From Sipunculus nudus (lineage: Eukaryota > Annelida > Sipuncula > Golfingiida > Sipunculidae), in the NCBI GenBank assembly GCA_026874595.1, contig CM049315.1:69821916-69885915 (forward strand): a stretch of 64,000 nucleotides of DNA, written 5' to 3'. Of this stretch, positions 10,945 to 24,100 are shown piece after piece. The position numbers were made by a program, and so were the translations under genes. The notes under the pieces are model-generated. The model was not told where the DNA came from and did no database searches. It saw only the letters and a program-made list of their open reading frames with translations. Numbering within the stretch: position 1 is the first letter of the stretch; the number at the start of each line of letters is the position of its first letter.

Positions 10945-12154
10945 ATATGAAATGTGTCACACAGGCAATAAAAGGTATATATATTATGTGTGTGTGTTTA
11001 TAAAATATTTGTCCTATAGCTTTCCACGCCTGCAGACCAACTGGAACATATAGAAGGATTCTGTTTTTTTTTAATTAAAATAAAAAATAAATTAATAAAA
11101 ACGAAAAATTTTAAAGTGATTATTTGAATCTAGGGAGTTCGTTTGCATCTTTAATGCAAAAGGAAGTGTATCGGAATATTATAGGTGCAGCGTAAATGAC
11201 ATACCCCTGTCTATCTGTTAACTACCAACTTTAGAGGATCCCTTGACCTAAGTGTTCTAACATAGCTTTACAAATCTGAGATCACTTCCATATTATTTAT
11301 GACACCACAAGCATAAGGCGGATACAACTCCTGCGGCCTGTAAAAATTCACATAAATGGCAGATCAAAAGTAAATTTCCTTGTTGTATATCCTCGTAATG
11401 ATAAGAGGTATATGCTTGGACACTCTTCTTAGGATTAACATAATCCTCTTTGTGAATAATTAGCTTTAGCTTTCAGCAAATTTGTTGTAGCGGCCTACGT
11501 CTCTTCTTTTGTAGTATGATCAATGCCTGTTATACCATGACACGTGCATCGTAGTGCTTTCTAAGTAATTCTGATCCCAGTTTCTATGCTTTTTACGGGG
11601 GCTCAAGGTTACGCTTGAGGGCTCATCTCTCTTTATATGCGTTTATGTGCTTTTCTTTGGGGCGAACTTCTGTGTACTAAGGTTCTACCGTATGATAGTC
11701 TTTGTTCAGACAGGGGTTTGGCTACATGAAAAGAAATCAAAGCATTAATGCATACACTGTCATTAAGTAAAGAGTGCAGCTCTGCAGGAAATAAAACTCC
11801 ACTTATTTGTATGAATTAACATTAAAAGAGCGTATTTTCTTAAAGAACATTGATTTTCAGGGGATACGGTTTCGTCATCTACTTTGGGAAACTCGCATCA
11901 AATGACTTAAAACGCTACATGTAGGGCCGTAGCCACGGGGTGCTGCACAAGGCCACCACTATTAGCACATCAGCCAGAGGGTTCACTGGTAGCAAACAGG
12001 TGACAATTGCTATTAATGTTTTTTTTAAGGTGTAAATGTGCAGATAATAAAACTGCCCGATAGCAGTATGAAAGTGGTAGCTTTCTGTAAAATATCAGCC
12101 TGTTTTCAAGTTGAAATGTACTTGTACCGAAATTGCAATTTTGCGGTACATACT

Positions 12155-12155
<1 letters not shown>
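10945..12155. other. Intergenic, nothing recognised
   Basis: AT-rich with short stops in all frames. Gypsy element 1 ends here without reverse transcriptase or a 3' LTR, so the truncation point is within or just before this stretch. Confidence 0.5.
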
Positions 12156-12157
<2 letters not shown>

Positions 12158-12213
<56 letters not shown>

Positions 12214-12238
12214 TTATTATTATTATTATTATTATTAA
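12158..12238. repeat. Compound (TA)n(TTA)n microsatellite
   Basis: About 25 TA units followed directly by about 10 TTA/ATT units. The Tyr-Ile open frames across it are artefacts of the repeat. Confidence 0.95.
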
Positions 12239-12239
12239 G

Positions 12240-14595
12240 TTGTAACATCTTATATAAACTCTGTTTTAAAACATATCAGTTGATAGTAACATTTATAGCT
12301 TTCATCTGGTGTGTTATTCATGGATGTAGCTTTCCTAATTCTAAAGATATGAATACTTTTCTCCACCATGTATCATAGCAAATAGTATAATTATAGCTAC
12401 TTTATTAAAAAACACAAGGTGTATTTCTGATGACCAACCGTAACCAGTTTGGTTTTTAAGAAGTGATTAATGAAGTCTGAAGTCTTTCAGCTGAAAAAAA
12501 AAACGTGTGGCACCCAACTACAATTTGAGGATTTGGGCATGTTCACAGAAAGGTGTTATGCCTGGTTGATGTTTGTGTCAGGACTAACTTTGAAGCGGAG
12601 CTGTAAGTTATTCATTCTGAGTTGCTTCTGTTTATACTGTTAACATTGCTAACAGGAGAGAGATTTCTAAATAAATACCACTTTCTGTAATGGAAACTAA
12701 ATTTTTATTTGAACCGTGGAGCAAACAGAGTTTTAACATCAATATATAACAGTTTGCTATATTGCCAGTAGGTGCAATTACTCATCCTTTTCCGGTTTTA
12801 TGTTAACACAAAGTCTAGTAAATGATAGTGATCAGCCCAAATTAATAAAATCAGTTGTTGAACAAATCTAATTTAATTCTAACCTGCTATGACTCAGGAG
12901 TTCCGGGATTATGTCTCATACAAAACCCTGGCAGTCTAGTGTCAACTATTCGTATTTTCCCGGATTGGAAGACATACATGGTTAGCCTTGGGCAAACGTA
13001 CTTGCACCATAGAGTGCCATTAAGATCATTTTGTTTTAATTTTTAAAATGCAATTTTTCACTTAACGGCCACAGCAACTTGTGTCCCTGTCATTCCCCAG
13101 GTTTGAGGGAGATCATGTTAATCACTGACTGTTGTACTGGCCGGACAATTATAATATCAATGAAATTTATGGTTCTGCCCTTAAGAGAATATCATCTCTT
13201 GCTTAGTAGGACATAAATGTAACTGCTAGATCACAAAATGGAGATACATATTCTAAAAATGTTTTTCTTTTTTTCATATTATTTTCTTTTATTTAAACAT
13301 TTCACTAGAAACACACATGATAATAAACATGAAAATAACTTATTTGTCATTCTTCTGGTGATTTCTTATTTAATTTCTTGCAAGTGCTAACTTTCTTATG
13401 ACTTGATTTGGCAAGGTAGCCAGGCTTGAAATAACCATAAGATATGATAGACTTATAAAAGCCGCAGTTATAATCCAAAATAAAAATGACGAAATGATTT
13501 TCATATTCCACTCGGTGTTATCTTTCCAAGCATGCAAAATAAAACTCATCAATTTTTGATGGTTTTTCTATCAGAAATAATTCCATATTTATATGATTAT
13601 AAGCTGATATTGCTTATTTTCCCTTTAACCCTACATTAAATATTACTTGGTTTTATTTTGGAATATGAAAGTGCAAAATACACAAGGGCCTAGTTGTGAA
13701 ATAATCAATGCAACAAACAATTCTTTAAGGAGTCTTTATCACACAGCGAACATTCACGATGAACATTGAAACTTTACATAAGTAAACAAATTCTATATCT
13801 TAAATACATTATAATCTGTTACCTCTTCTGTTGATTTTTAATGTCTAACTTTACTAACAGGCCCACTGGTCATAATGCTCAGCTAAATCTATATTGGTCA
13901 GTGATTTAATTCATATCTACTAAGGAGAGTTAAAGAGAACCTGTATACACAACGTCTGAACATCCCAGGTCTAGCGATTACGTGTTGCGCCTTCATATGT
14001 ATCACACAGATAATTGCAATCTATCATTCACAAAAAGAAACTTAAAAGTCTTACATTATCTTTTCGCATTGTTCATAATCGTGGTTAATGATGGAACAAT
14101 AGAGAGTGAAACTAAGATATGTCATTTCAGCTCGCGTCCATCATAATCGGTATGCTACATATAGATTACATTTCATACCATTCAGACTAGAAAATGTACC
14201 GGTTTTGCTTGCAGAAGATAGGTAAACATAAATGGTGCCATCTGTAGTTTATATACTCGTAAAAGTCACATGATCAATGTTCGGTTAAAACATTACAAAT
14301 TGTAGGTAAACCCAAATATAAATACAACAATTAGCCAATATAAATTTAACTACGCTTAGGTAACGCTGCCCTCACATATAAACTATTTTACCTCTGCTGA
14401 CTATAAGTCAACTGAGCTATAGTCGTGGTCCATTGTCCGTCGTACGTCTGTCTCTCCGTCCTGGCGTCCCTCCGTAAGACAGGCACGTTTCGACACCGTT
14501 GGACCTACGAATCTGAAATTCAGCATACTGTTAGATGTCCCCAAAATCTCCTACCAAACCGAAAACTGGGTCATTGTGACTTCGTTCCTTTGAAA
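12240..14595. other. Intergenic, nothing recognised
   Basis: No coding motif was found. 14400-14500 resembles a dispersed non-coding phrase (GTCCGTCGTACGTCTGTC) of a type common in invertebrate genomes; this is a weak impression only. Confidence 0.4.
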
Positions 14596-14597
14596 AA

Positions 14598-14680
14598 TTA
14601 ACACTTTCGCTGCCTATGACGAGTATACTCGTCATAGTTTCTGATTCCCCCAGTGCCTATGACGGGTATACTCGTCATGA
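14598..14680 (+). mobile_element. piggyBac-like transposon terminus (candidate)
   Basis: TTAA at 14598-14601 (the piggyBac target) is followed by CACTTTCGCTGCC and a 22-bp perfect palindrome centred on GAGTATACTC (14615-14636). A second, one-mismatch copy of the palindrome follows about 43 bp later (14658-14678). Repeated short palindromes at a TTAA-bounded end are a piggyBac-like layout. The opposite terminus and a transposase frame were not found, so this is one end or a solo remnant. Confidence 0.45.
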
Positions 14681-15734
14681 ATTTATCAGCAATTTTCAGT
14701 AAGAAATCTCTTAAATTTATCAATAAACTCTGCGCAGGTGAGTAGTAGTTCATTTATAAATTAGTTTCTTGTCATGAAATAGTAAAATTTTAATTCATCA
14801 GTGTGCTTGATAACTCGAAAGCAAGAAAGGTTTTGGGAGCGTGAAAATATCCACGGCTCTCGTCCTTTACCGTGAAATAAGTTCATGACCTGCTGTAGTG
14901 TAAAATTGATACCGTGTAGGAGTATTCCTTAGAATTAAACGAAAGCGAGGACCGCATAAAAATCTTTCTAGTTTTATATTTGGGCGTATTTTAGCCACTT
15001 ACTTGCGGCAAACCAGCTGGTGAGACGGAGGTGTGACAGATCGCACCTTAGGTGTGAACTCGAGATAGCGAGGCGTGAAGTCGTTCAGGTTTATTGCCCT
15101 GCGAGGACAGCCTATTGCGCAATCAACAACAATAGGGCGCGTGCCACATACCTGACACACAGATCGGCAGGGTAATCAGAACGCGGCTGCATATTATTGG
15201 TTTGGAATATTTGGATATCTCACGTATCCTATACATTTAGAGAAAGCAATATGCTTGTGTAAGTACCTTCGCCAACAAGTGCATGTAAATTGTAAAATTC
15301 TGAAAGCAAACTCGGACGATCACTTGCTGAACATGTTGGCCCTTTTGTGCACCGACAATCCCAACCGCACTTTGGAATTCACCTTGTCCGTGACAAGAAT
15401 TCACCATATGCACCCCGACGTATGACTTTCAGACAATTCATAATAAAGTATTATATCATGAGCCCTAGAGTTGATCATATTAGGTTACACTTTGATCACA
15501 CGCAATTTTCGTATAATTCCCGGCTTCGTTAAAATTGACGGTGACAATGACGAGGTCCACTGTATCATGCTTTCGCCACGGTATGTAAATAACTATGACT
15601 GTGTGTAATAAAAGATAAAACAATTTTTAGAATTATAATGATTGGTAGAATCAGTTTGTCCGTAATGAAAAGCAAAATAGTAATTTTTTCAGTAAAAATA
15701 AAAGTTTGTAAAATGAAAGAAAAAGAAAAAAAAA
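14680..15734. other. Intergenic, nothing recognised
   Basis: Short overlapping open frames only, none with recognisable motifs. This would be the interior of the possible piggyBac-like element, but no DDE transposase signature was seen. Confidence 0.4.
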
Positions 15735-15812
15735 AGGAACGGGGAATCGAACTTACACGGTTTTCTATCTCGCGTTACTTGGCCTACTACATAACCCCTG
15801 AGCCATTTCCTC
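15735..15812 (-). repeat. tRNA-like sequence, probable SINE head or tRNA pseudogene
   Basis: On the minus strand the stretch holds a box A-like TGGCTCAGGGGTT and, about 40 bp on, a box B-like GTTCGATTCC. The acceptor ends (GGAGGAA and CCGTTCC) barely pair and no clean anticodon stem-loop can be drawn, so it is not a working tRNA gene. An A-rich stretch (plus) beside box B is compatible with a SINE tail. Confidence 0.4.
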
Positions 15813-16056
15813 CACATGTACATGTACACTTGAAACTTTATAGCAATCATAAACCAGAATAAGACAAACCCTCGCGAGTTCTACTAGATCGATGAAGTGT
15901 CATTAGAACTTTGATGATCATACATGATGATAACTGTGACGTTTTATAAATCTTCATCTATTATTTCAACTAATATATCGAAGGTCGATCCGAGTGTGTA
16001 CAGGAGCCGCTATTGCGTGAACCGCTGGACTTTCCCGGTCCTGGTGTAAACATATG

Positions 16057-16059
<3 letters not shown>

Positions 16060-16139
<80 letters not shown>

Positions 16140-16190
16140 TATATAAATTATACATATATTATATATATATATATCATATATATATATATT
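16060..16190. repeat. (CT)n(TA)n compound microsatellite
   Basis: About 16 CT units, then about 20 TA units, then interrupted AT repeats. Open frames across it are low complexity. Confidence 0.95.
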
Positions 16191-16750
16191 TGTGCATGTG
16201 AGGGCGTATCTGTGTTTGTGTGCGCTTGTTTCCTTTGAAGTCCTTTCTGGCTGTAGGCCTAATTAGCTAATTAGGCCGAACAGGGTTATGACATCTTTCT
16301 GTGCATAACATCTCAGGCAAGTTTTATGGCCTTTGCACCAGGTGAACTTCACACCCTCGTTATCAGCTTTTCACACCTAGAACTTAATCACCCGGACCTC
16401 CCCGAGACTGTTGCAGGCCCTGGCACTGGGGGAATATTTGGCTGGGCAGCAAATGTGTTAAGGAAAAACTTCAAATTTCAATTAAAAACCTATTATTACT
16501 CTTCAGGACTGCCTAATATCAAAACCACTTTTTTTTCATAATATTTATCAGAAGTATTCTTCTATATATTTCCTATACACATGCCAGAAATTAAATCTGT
16601 AAATTTTAATTTTTTTTAAAATCCGTGTAAAAAAATCAGGAAAAATATTGACTCACGTAACATGAAAATTATTGAAGCTAGAGAATTTTTTTCAAGTATG
16701 TAACTTTGTTTAATTAAGGTTCAATTGTATACCCAAAATTAGATCTGTAC
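16190..16750. other. Intergenic, nothing recognised
   Basis: The 71-codon plus frame at 16326 has no recognisable motif or good splice sites. No repeat was identified. Confidence 0.4.
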
Positions 16751-16754
16751 TAGG

Positions 16755-17250
16755 CTGAAACAAACATCAGAACCCAACCCGATCCCGCCTCCATTTCGCT
16801 TCGCAACTAGCAGGGACAGGTCAGGTGATATTCACATGCAATCCAGGCCGCTGTTATGGAAGGCTTCTAGGGGTTGATGAGTTATCTGGGTCATACTTTT
16901 TTCTTCATCTTCCTTTTTCTTCCTTCATTTCATTTGAGCTTTAGCGCTCAAATATAGTTTATCTTTGGGCAAATGAATTCTTATAAAGATCACAGATTTT
17001 TCCCCTCCCCTCAGTTGCCTTCGAGTTATTGCTTGTCGATTGCAAACATCGGGATCATTATATTTTAGATCATTATAATTTTTTTTCTATTTCATCAATT
17101 CTATCGTTCTTTGTACACTGAACAAATGCTTCCTTTCCTTGTTTTATAGATGTTACTCTTTTCATTAAGTTTATATTGAAAACTTTCATGTGCATGTAAT
17201 TTGCTTTGCCATTGTCTAAGCCGTTCAGTACATTCATACAAACGCCAGTG
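16755..17250 (+). repeat. Interspersed repeat family A, copy 3 (source of the 60-bp insert)
   Basis: Matches copy 1 (340-1030) in ordered blocks including CCCGATCCCGCCTCC, TAGCGCTCAAATATAG, GATTGCAAACATC and TGCATGTAATTTGCTTTG. The segment 17093-17153 is identical to the insert in the integrase remnant at 10380-10440. It ends in a polypyrimidine run plus TAG, resembling an intron 3' end, but no exon follows. Confidence 0.6.
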
Positions 17251-17259
17251 ATGTATTTA

Positions 17260-19160
17260 GAACCCCCTTGCATATGTTGGAAATGACAGGGCGGAACTTA
17301 ACAGTCGTCCAGCTGGAGAGCCTACCCTTTACTAAATTGCCTACAACCAAACCTGAAAATCATGATATTTAATCAATAGTGCCCCAGACTAAGCAAGCCA
17401 GCCTGATTATATGTTACTAAGAGCTCGATGTCGCTAGGTGATGGGAGCTTCTTTGCCAGCTATGTTAATGAGACTGATACTCTGAATAAAGTTACGGAGA
17501 TATATATGGCTGATTTACAACGATAGACAGACAAGCACCCAGAACGTCTGCTCCAGTGGCGTGTTTGATATATCATGTATTTGTCCACTTTCAGTAGGTA
17601 AGGTCTTATTCTATTTCAATCGCTTGTGTCCACACTGTATATTTTCTTAATGAAAGAGAGTTTTTAATTTTAATTTCAAATAACTCCGTTTGCCATGCAA
17701 TTAAAAATGGATTTTTCAATTTTTATTTGGACTAAAATCTACTCAATTGTCTGTGGGTTTTTATGTCTATCGAATGATAATTAAATTTGATCTATTGAAT
17801 TTTATTTATTTATTTTAGAGAAAAAAATGACTTGTTGTCGTGGGACATTGTGTGAATATAGAGAGTTTCTTAACTAGGTTACTGGTGTGTAGAACTTTAC
17901 TGAAATGCACCCATAACATTAAGGACCTTCCAAACCTATACATAAAAAAAACACAAAAATAAACAGAACTTCAAAATGTATTTCGATAGAGTTTAAATCC
18001 AAAAATGTATCAACTCCTTCTAACCAGGTTCCAAGTCCAACAATTTCAGCTAATCAAAACAGCTGGCGCTGTAATTAACTAAAACTGACTTCGGACTCAT
18101 CTGAACCAATTTTATAATTTTCATTAATTTTGATGTTTATGAATTAAATGTTCAAGGAATACAGGTAACATTCAGTTAAATGATTATCCTGTACTATAAT
18201 GATGTGAAACTAAAATTAAATGTATTTGTTTGTAATGTTAATTGCTGTAAATGCGGTCCAAGCACAGCTGAAGTTACTTTTGGTTTTAGAAGCTGAATGG
18301 TACCAACAAATAAAACCGGGAGGAGAGTTAATACAACGGACTAGCGTTGCTGATATCCTTAAAGTATATACAGCCGATTCAGCGTGCAGATTTAGTTGAT
18401 ATTCGAAATGTATCAGGCATTTCTATACAAGTTTATCATACATGAAAACCAGAATTGAATTCTTCAGATGTTTATACTTAGCATGAAGGCTATTACCTCT
18501 AGTATTTATTTTTAAATATATATACAACGTTCACATTTAGATATTAAGTATTTTCCAGATATTCATAACACAGATTATATTTGGGGGAATGAAGAAAAAC
18601 ATGCCGCTGTACAACTCACTTTGCGCTTTTTATGAGGAAGTAATGTTTTATATTACCATTCGTTTAAGCCTTTCATGGCCTGAAATCCGTCTAACAATGT
18701 TTATTATTAAAAAAAAATAATATAATAAAATAGAGCATATATACTATAAGAATAATCAAATTGGAAATTTATTTAATTCTGTTTGCGATTTATAAGAAAT
18801 GAAATATACCAGTATTCTACATAACATCGGGATATAGGCTAAAACCAGCTTATTATGCTGACGTTAAACACAATGAATTGTCCTAATGTAAAGAAAATTG
18901 CCAAAAGCCTGGTTGTATAAATAAATAGTACGTATGGCATTTGTATATCCGCATTGTCCTAGCCCTTATTTAGCCAACTAAGTTGCTCTAGCATGCGTAC
19001 CTTTCGTGCAATTGCTTTTTAATATTCTTGGTTATACATTAATGCATGCCACTATGCTTAAGCTGATTATCAGCCACATCATTTAGCAACTAAAACCAAG
19101 CCATCTTCATATTGCTTTTTTTTCTCTACTGGTCTAATATGAATACAAATTAATTTTCAG
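17260..19160. other. Upstream region or intron of the receptor gene; no exon recognised
   Basis: AT-rich sequence. It should contain or precede the intron ending at the AG of 19159-19160. No upstream coding exon or promoter could be identified by eye. Confidence 0.4.
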
Positions 19161-20196
19161 GGGCCTTCAAAGGGGTGATGCCTTTAAATATTTTGGTGTC
19201 AATGAAAATTTCACAACAAATCCAAGCACCATCCAGTATGATCCGCAGTCCAAACAATCATTACCCGTATCGCAGGAAATCACAGGGGGCGTTTTTGATG
19301 CTTCACCGACAACCTTCGCTAGTTTCCATGACACCGACACAGAGGACGTTTTACATATCGTAATAAGAACATTCAGGTGTGCTTCAGTTGCCCTTAACCT
19401 GCTCGCCATTATACTGGTGATATGTCTAACAAGCATGATCTCAAAAGCCGTTTCAATATACTATATTGCTTTGTCTGTGGGTTTGATTTTACGCAGTGCT
19501 AACCACCTGACTCTAGTTCTGTATGGCTATGTTTCTGACCAACCAGGATATATTTGCCCCTGGTTTATGCTCACAACTACATTTTCCCATACTTGCGTCA
19601 ACTTTCTTATCTCTGCAATAGCATGTATGCAACTTGGAGCAATGGCTCTGCCATATTCGGCAGCTAGACTCTGGTCACATAAAAGGATTGCAATTTCTAC
19701 CGCTTTTATCTTTACTTTCAATCTAATTGTCAGTGCCGTCATTTTTACACTTCATGATTACAAGAGTGAGAAGTGTTCACGGTTTGCTCTGCGTGTAGCT
19801 ATGATTATGGTTGCTGCTATTTATTTTTTAGGTACGGTAACCTTGATCGGTTGTAACATTGCGATTCTGGTCTTTCTAGTTAAAGCTAAAAAGGCAAGGC
19901 CGGGGCCGTCAGGTAATACATATTGGCAAAGCGTCATTTCCCAATTTAAATTAACAGCATTCATCACAACTACTATGTTTATTGTTTGCCATGCTCCTAC
20001 GGTGGTGAGTCGATTTATAAGTATAGTTTTTCAAGATTTATATCAATCTCGGGTAACATCGTTGGTGTTAGAAATGTTCTTGTCATTTTATGACATAATC
20101 CCGTTTTTCACATACATATTTACGGACAACAAAACCAGGGAGGAATTATATCAAAGACTGAAATGTAATTCCTCAAATCGAGTTTCTGTTATTTAA
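19161..20196 (+). CDS. Orphan rhodopsin-like (class A) seven-transmembrane receptor, terminal coding exon
   Basis: A 344-codon open exon following a good acceptor (TTAATTTTCAG at 19150-19160); translation phase is set by the frame from 19162 to the TAA at 20194. Residues 1-62 form a polar extracellular N-terminus with an N-F-T glycosylation sequon at Asn16. Seven hydrophobic segments follow: about 72-92, 97-122, 134-158, 174-197, 211-240, 263-286 and 298-320. Cys132 (foot of TM3) and Cys205 (second extracellular loop) can form the usual disulfide. TM6 has VCHAP where the family has CWxP, and TM7 has IPFFTY where NPxxY is expected. The DRY box after TM3 is absent (region reads MQLGAMALPYSAARLW). 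A short tail with Cys335 follows. Likely a peptide-type or lineage-specific orphan receptor; the ligand cannot be named. Upstream exon(s) with the start codon are not visible. Confidence 0.8.
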
Positions 20197-20638
20197 ATGA
20201 GATTGTTCACTTTCATGTAGCAAGGTTTGTACCGTTTAATGTTTCATAAATTAATATTAGTCCCTGGATGTGACTTACAGTATAAACATGATAAGTGGAT
20301 ACGTAAGCTTAGGTTATCGTCATAAATTTTAGAGATAAATGCAAGTCATGGCTAATGTATAAATTTATAAACATGATATTTCTGCAATTCGCATTGTCAC
20401 TATATATGACTGGTGTATGCATTAATACTCTGTTCATATGTTACTTGATCATATGTTATTGAAATGACCGTAATGGCAAGTGAGGTTAAGAATTGTTTTG
20501 AAAGATGAGATATCAAACCTGTTGGCATTTAATACAGGAATATCTATTTCACTTTACAAATTTCATATCGATTCAGATGTTGTTTATTCTAAATGACAGA
20601 CATATATTTCAAATGCTTAATACTTGAGCGAATAATAT

Positions 20639-20645
20639 CAATAAA
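20639..20645 (+). terminator. Candidate poly(A) signal of the receptor gene
   Basis: AATAAA follows the stop codon by about 440 bp. Further AATAAA copies lie at about 20845-20885, so the true 3' end is uncertain. Confidence 0.35.
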
Positions 20646-20699
20646 ATACTATATTGATGATCATAAGAAGACGTCAAATGAATATATAAGTGTCAAATT

Positions 20700-21195
20700 G
20701 TACAATGTACATGTATTGTGGACACATTAAAATATGTGAACAGAATTTACACGTCAGTATCTTACTTATGTTTGTTTGATGTTCTTTTTTTATGCGAAAT
20801 TGTTATGTGATTGTAAAAAGAACCACTCAAGTGTGTAGTATGATAATAAAATACGTGATAATAAAATGTTTGAGACATTAATAAAAATATTATTTCAGTG
20901 TTTGTTTTGCGTAAGAAGGCTTAATAGGAGATCGAGTGTTGAATTTATATCTAAAACCTATTTTATATTAAAAACATAGGGTAAATACTTTACCTAAGAG
21001 ATAACAAGAATGTTTGAGGAAACACTTGAGCTTTTTGTCCAATAAGAAATGTTCCGCCTTGATTTTTGCAGTCCGAACCCTACACTCTATCTGTTTTATG
21101 AAAGAAGAATCTCCCCTATGCAAGATACACACATGATGCTCAGAGCCCTGTATTTGTGATTAAAAATTATTTAGGTCGGGTCTAGTTGGTTCAAC
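20700..21195. other. Intergenic between receptor gene and satellite
   Basis: No coding signal. Contains further AATAAA hexamers and then unremarkable sequence up to the first satellite unit. Confidence 0.4.
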
Positions 21196-21197
21196 TC

Positions 21198-24100
21198 TAG
21201 CCGCTAAAGTCTCTAGGAAAAACACTTCTTCTTGACCCACATCGTTAAAGTCTCTAGACAAAAAACTACTTCTCTTCCCACTCCGCTAACGTCTCTAGGC
21301 AAAATACTACTTCTCTACCCACATTGTTAAAGTTTCTAGAAAAAAAACACTACTTCTTTACACACGCCGTTAAAGTCTCTAGGCAAAACATTACTCTACC
21401 CACGCCGCTAGTGCCTGTAGGCAAAACCTACTTCCCTATCCACGCCGTTAAAGTCTCTAGACAAAACACTACTTCTCTTCCCACGCCGCTAACGTCTCTG
21501 GGCAAAACACTACTTCTCTATCCACACCGCTTACGTCTCTAGGCAGAACACTACTTCTCTATCCACGCCGTTAAAGTCTCTAAACAAAACACTACTTCTC
21601 TTCCTATGCCGCTAACGTCTCTCGGCAAAACACTACTTCTCTACCCACACCGCTAAAGTCTCTAGACAAAACACTACTTCTCTACACACGCCGCTAAAGT
21701 CTCCAGGCAATAACACTACTTCTGTTCCCATGCCGCTAGAGTCACTTGGCAAAACACTTCTTCTCTATCCACGCCTTGAAAGTCTCTAAGCAAATCACTA
21801 CTTCTCTACCCTCGCCACTAAAGTCTCTAGGCAAAAGCACTACTTCTCTACCCATGCCGTTAAAGTCTCTAGACAAAACACTGCTTCTCTTCCCACGCCA
21901 CTAACGTCTCTAGGCAAAACTACTTTTTTTCCACACCACTAAAGTCTCTAGACAAAACACTACTTCTCTACACACGCTCTAAAGTCTCCAGGCAAAAACA
22001 CTACTTCTGTACCCATGCCGCTAGAGTCACTTGGCAAACCACTTCTTTTCTACCCACACTTTGAAATTCTCTAAGGAAATCACTACTTCTCTACCCTCGC
22101 AACTAAAGTCTCTAGGCAGAATACTACTTCTCTATCCACGCCGCGAATTGCCCTAGGCAAAACCTACTTCTCTACCCACGAAACTAGAGTCTCTAAACAA
22201 AACACTACTTCTCTTCCTACGCCGCTAACGTCTCTAGGCAAAACACTACTTCTCTAAGCACACCGCTAAAGTCTCTAGACAAAACACTACTTCTCTACAC
22301 ACGCCGCTAAAGTCTCCAGGCAATAACACTACTTCTGTTCCCATGCCGCTAGAGTCACTTGGCAAAACACTTCTTCTCTACCCACGCCTTGAAAGTCTCT
22401 AAGCAAATCACTACTTCTCTACCCTCGCCACTAAAGTCTCTAGGCAAAAGAACTACTTCTCTACCCACACCGCTAAAGTCTCTAGACAAAACACTACTTC
22501 TCTACACACGTTGCTAAAGTCTCCAGGCAAAAACACTACTTCTGTACCCATGCCGCTAGAGTCACTTGACAAACCACTTCTTTTCTACCCACACTTTGAA
22601 ATTCTCTAAGCAAATCACTACTTCTCACACTCGCAACTAAAGTCTCTAGGCAGAATACTACTTCTCTATCCACGCCGCGAATTGCCCTAGGCAAAACCTA
22701 CTTCTCAACCCACGCCACTAAAGTCTTCAGGCAAAAGCACCACTTCTCTACCCACGCCGTTAAAGTCTATAGGCAAAACACTACTTCTCTACCCACGCCA
22801 CTTAAGTCTCTAGGCAAAAGCACTACTTCTCTACCCACGCCGTTAAAGTCTCTAGACAAAAACACTACTTCTATACCCATGCCGCTAGAGTCACTTGGCA
22901 AAACACTTCTTTTCTACCAACGCCGTTAAAGTCTCTATGCAAAAAACTACTTCTCTACCCTCGCCACTAAAGTCTCTAGGCAGAATACTACTTCTCTATC
23001 TACGCCGCGAATTGCCCTAGGCAAAACACTTCTTCTCTACCCACGCCGCTAAAGCCTGTAGGCAAATTCTACTTCTCTACCCAAGCCACTAAAGTCTTCA
23101 GGCAAAAGCACCACTTCTCTACCCATGCCGTTAAAGTCTATAGGCCAAACACTACTTCTCTTCCCACGCCGCTAACGTCTCTGGGCAAAACACTACTTCT
23201 GTATCCACGCCGTTAAAGTCTCTAGACAAAACACTACTTCTCTTCCTACGCCGCTAACGTCTCTAGGCAAAACACTTCTTCTTTTCCCACACCGCTAAAG
23301 TTTCTAGACAAACACTACTTCTCTACACACGCCGCTAAAGACTCCAGGCATAAACACTACTTCTGTACCCATGCCGCTAGAGTCACTTGGCAAAACACTT
23401 CTTCTCCACCCACGCTGTTAAAGTCTCTAGGCAAAACACTACTTCTCTACCCACGCCTTGAAATTCTCTCAGCAAATCACTTCTTCTCTACCCACGCCGC
23501 TAGTGCCTGTGGGCAAAACCTACTTCCCTACCCACGCCGTTAAAGTCTCTAGACAAAACACTACTTCTCTTCCCACGCCGCTAACGTCTCTAGGCAAAAC
23601 ACTTCTTCTTTTCCCACACCGCAAAAGTTTCTAGACAAAACACTACTTCTCTACACACGCCGATAAAGATTCCAGGCAAAAACACTACTTCTGTACCCAT
23701 GCCGCTAGAGTCACTTGTCAAAAAACTTCTTCTCCACCCACGCCGTTAAAGTCTATAGGCAAAACACTACTTCTCTACCCACGCCTTGAAAGTCTCTAAG
23801 CAAATCCCTACTTCTCTACCATCGCCACTAAAGTCTCTGGGCAAAATACTACTTCTCTATCCACGCCGCGAATTGTCCTAGGCAAAACACTACTTCTCTA
23901 CGTACGCCGCTAAAGTCTCTAGGCAAAACTCTACTTTTCTAACCTTGCCGCTCAGATCTCAAGGCAAAACACTACTTTTCTTCCCACGCCGCTAAAGTCT
24001 CTTGGCAAAACACTTCTTCTCTAACCACGCCGCTAAAGTCTCTAGGCAAAACACTACTTCTCTACCAACACTGCTTAAATATCTAGGCAAAACACTTCTT

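Noticed and set aside
15735-15812. Functional tRNA gene
   Set aside because: Box A and B are present but the acceptor stem does not pair and no anticodon arm can be drawn.
21324-21542. 72-codon open frame with repeated VKVSRQN peptides
   Set aside because: It arises from the 41-bp satellite, whose unit is not a multiple of three; the frame closes at once in later units.
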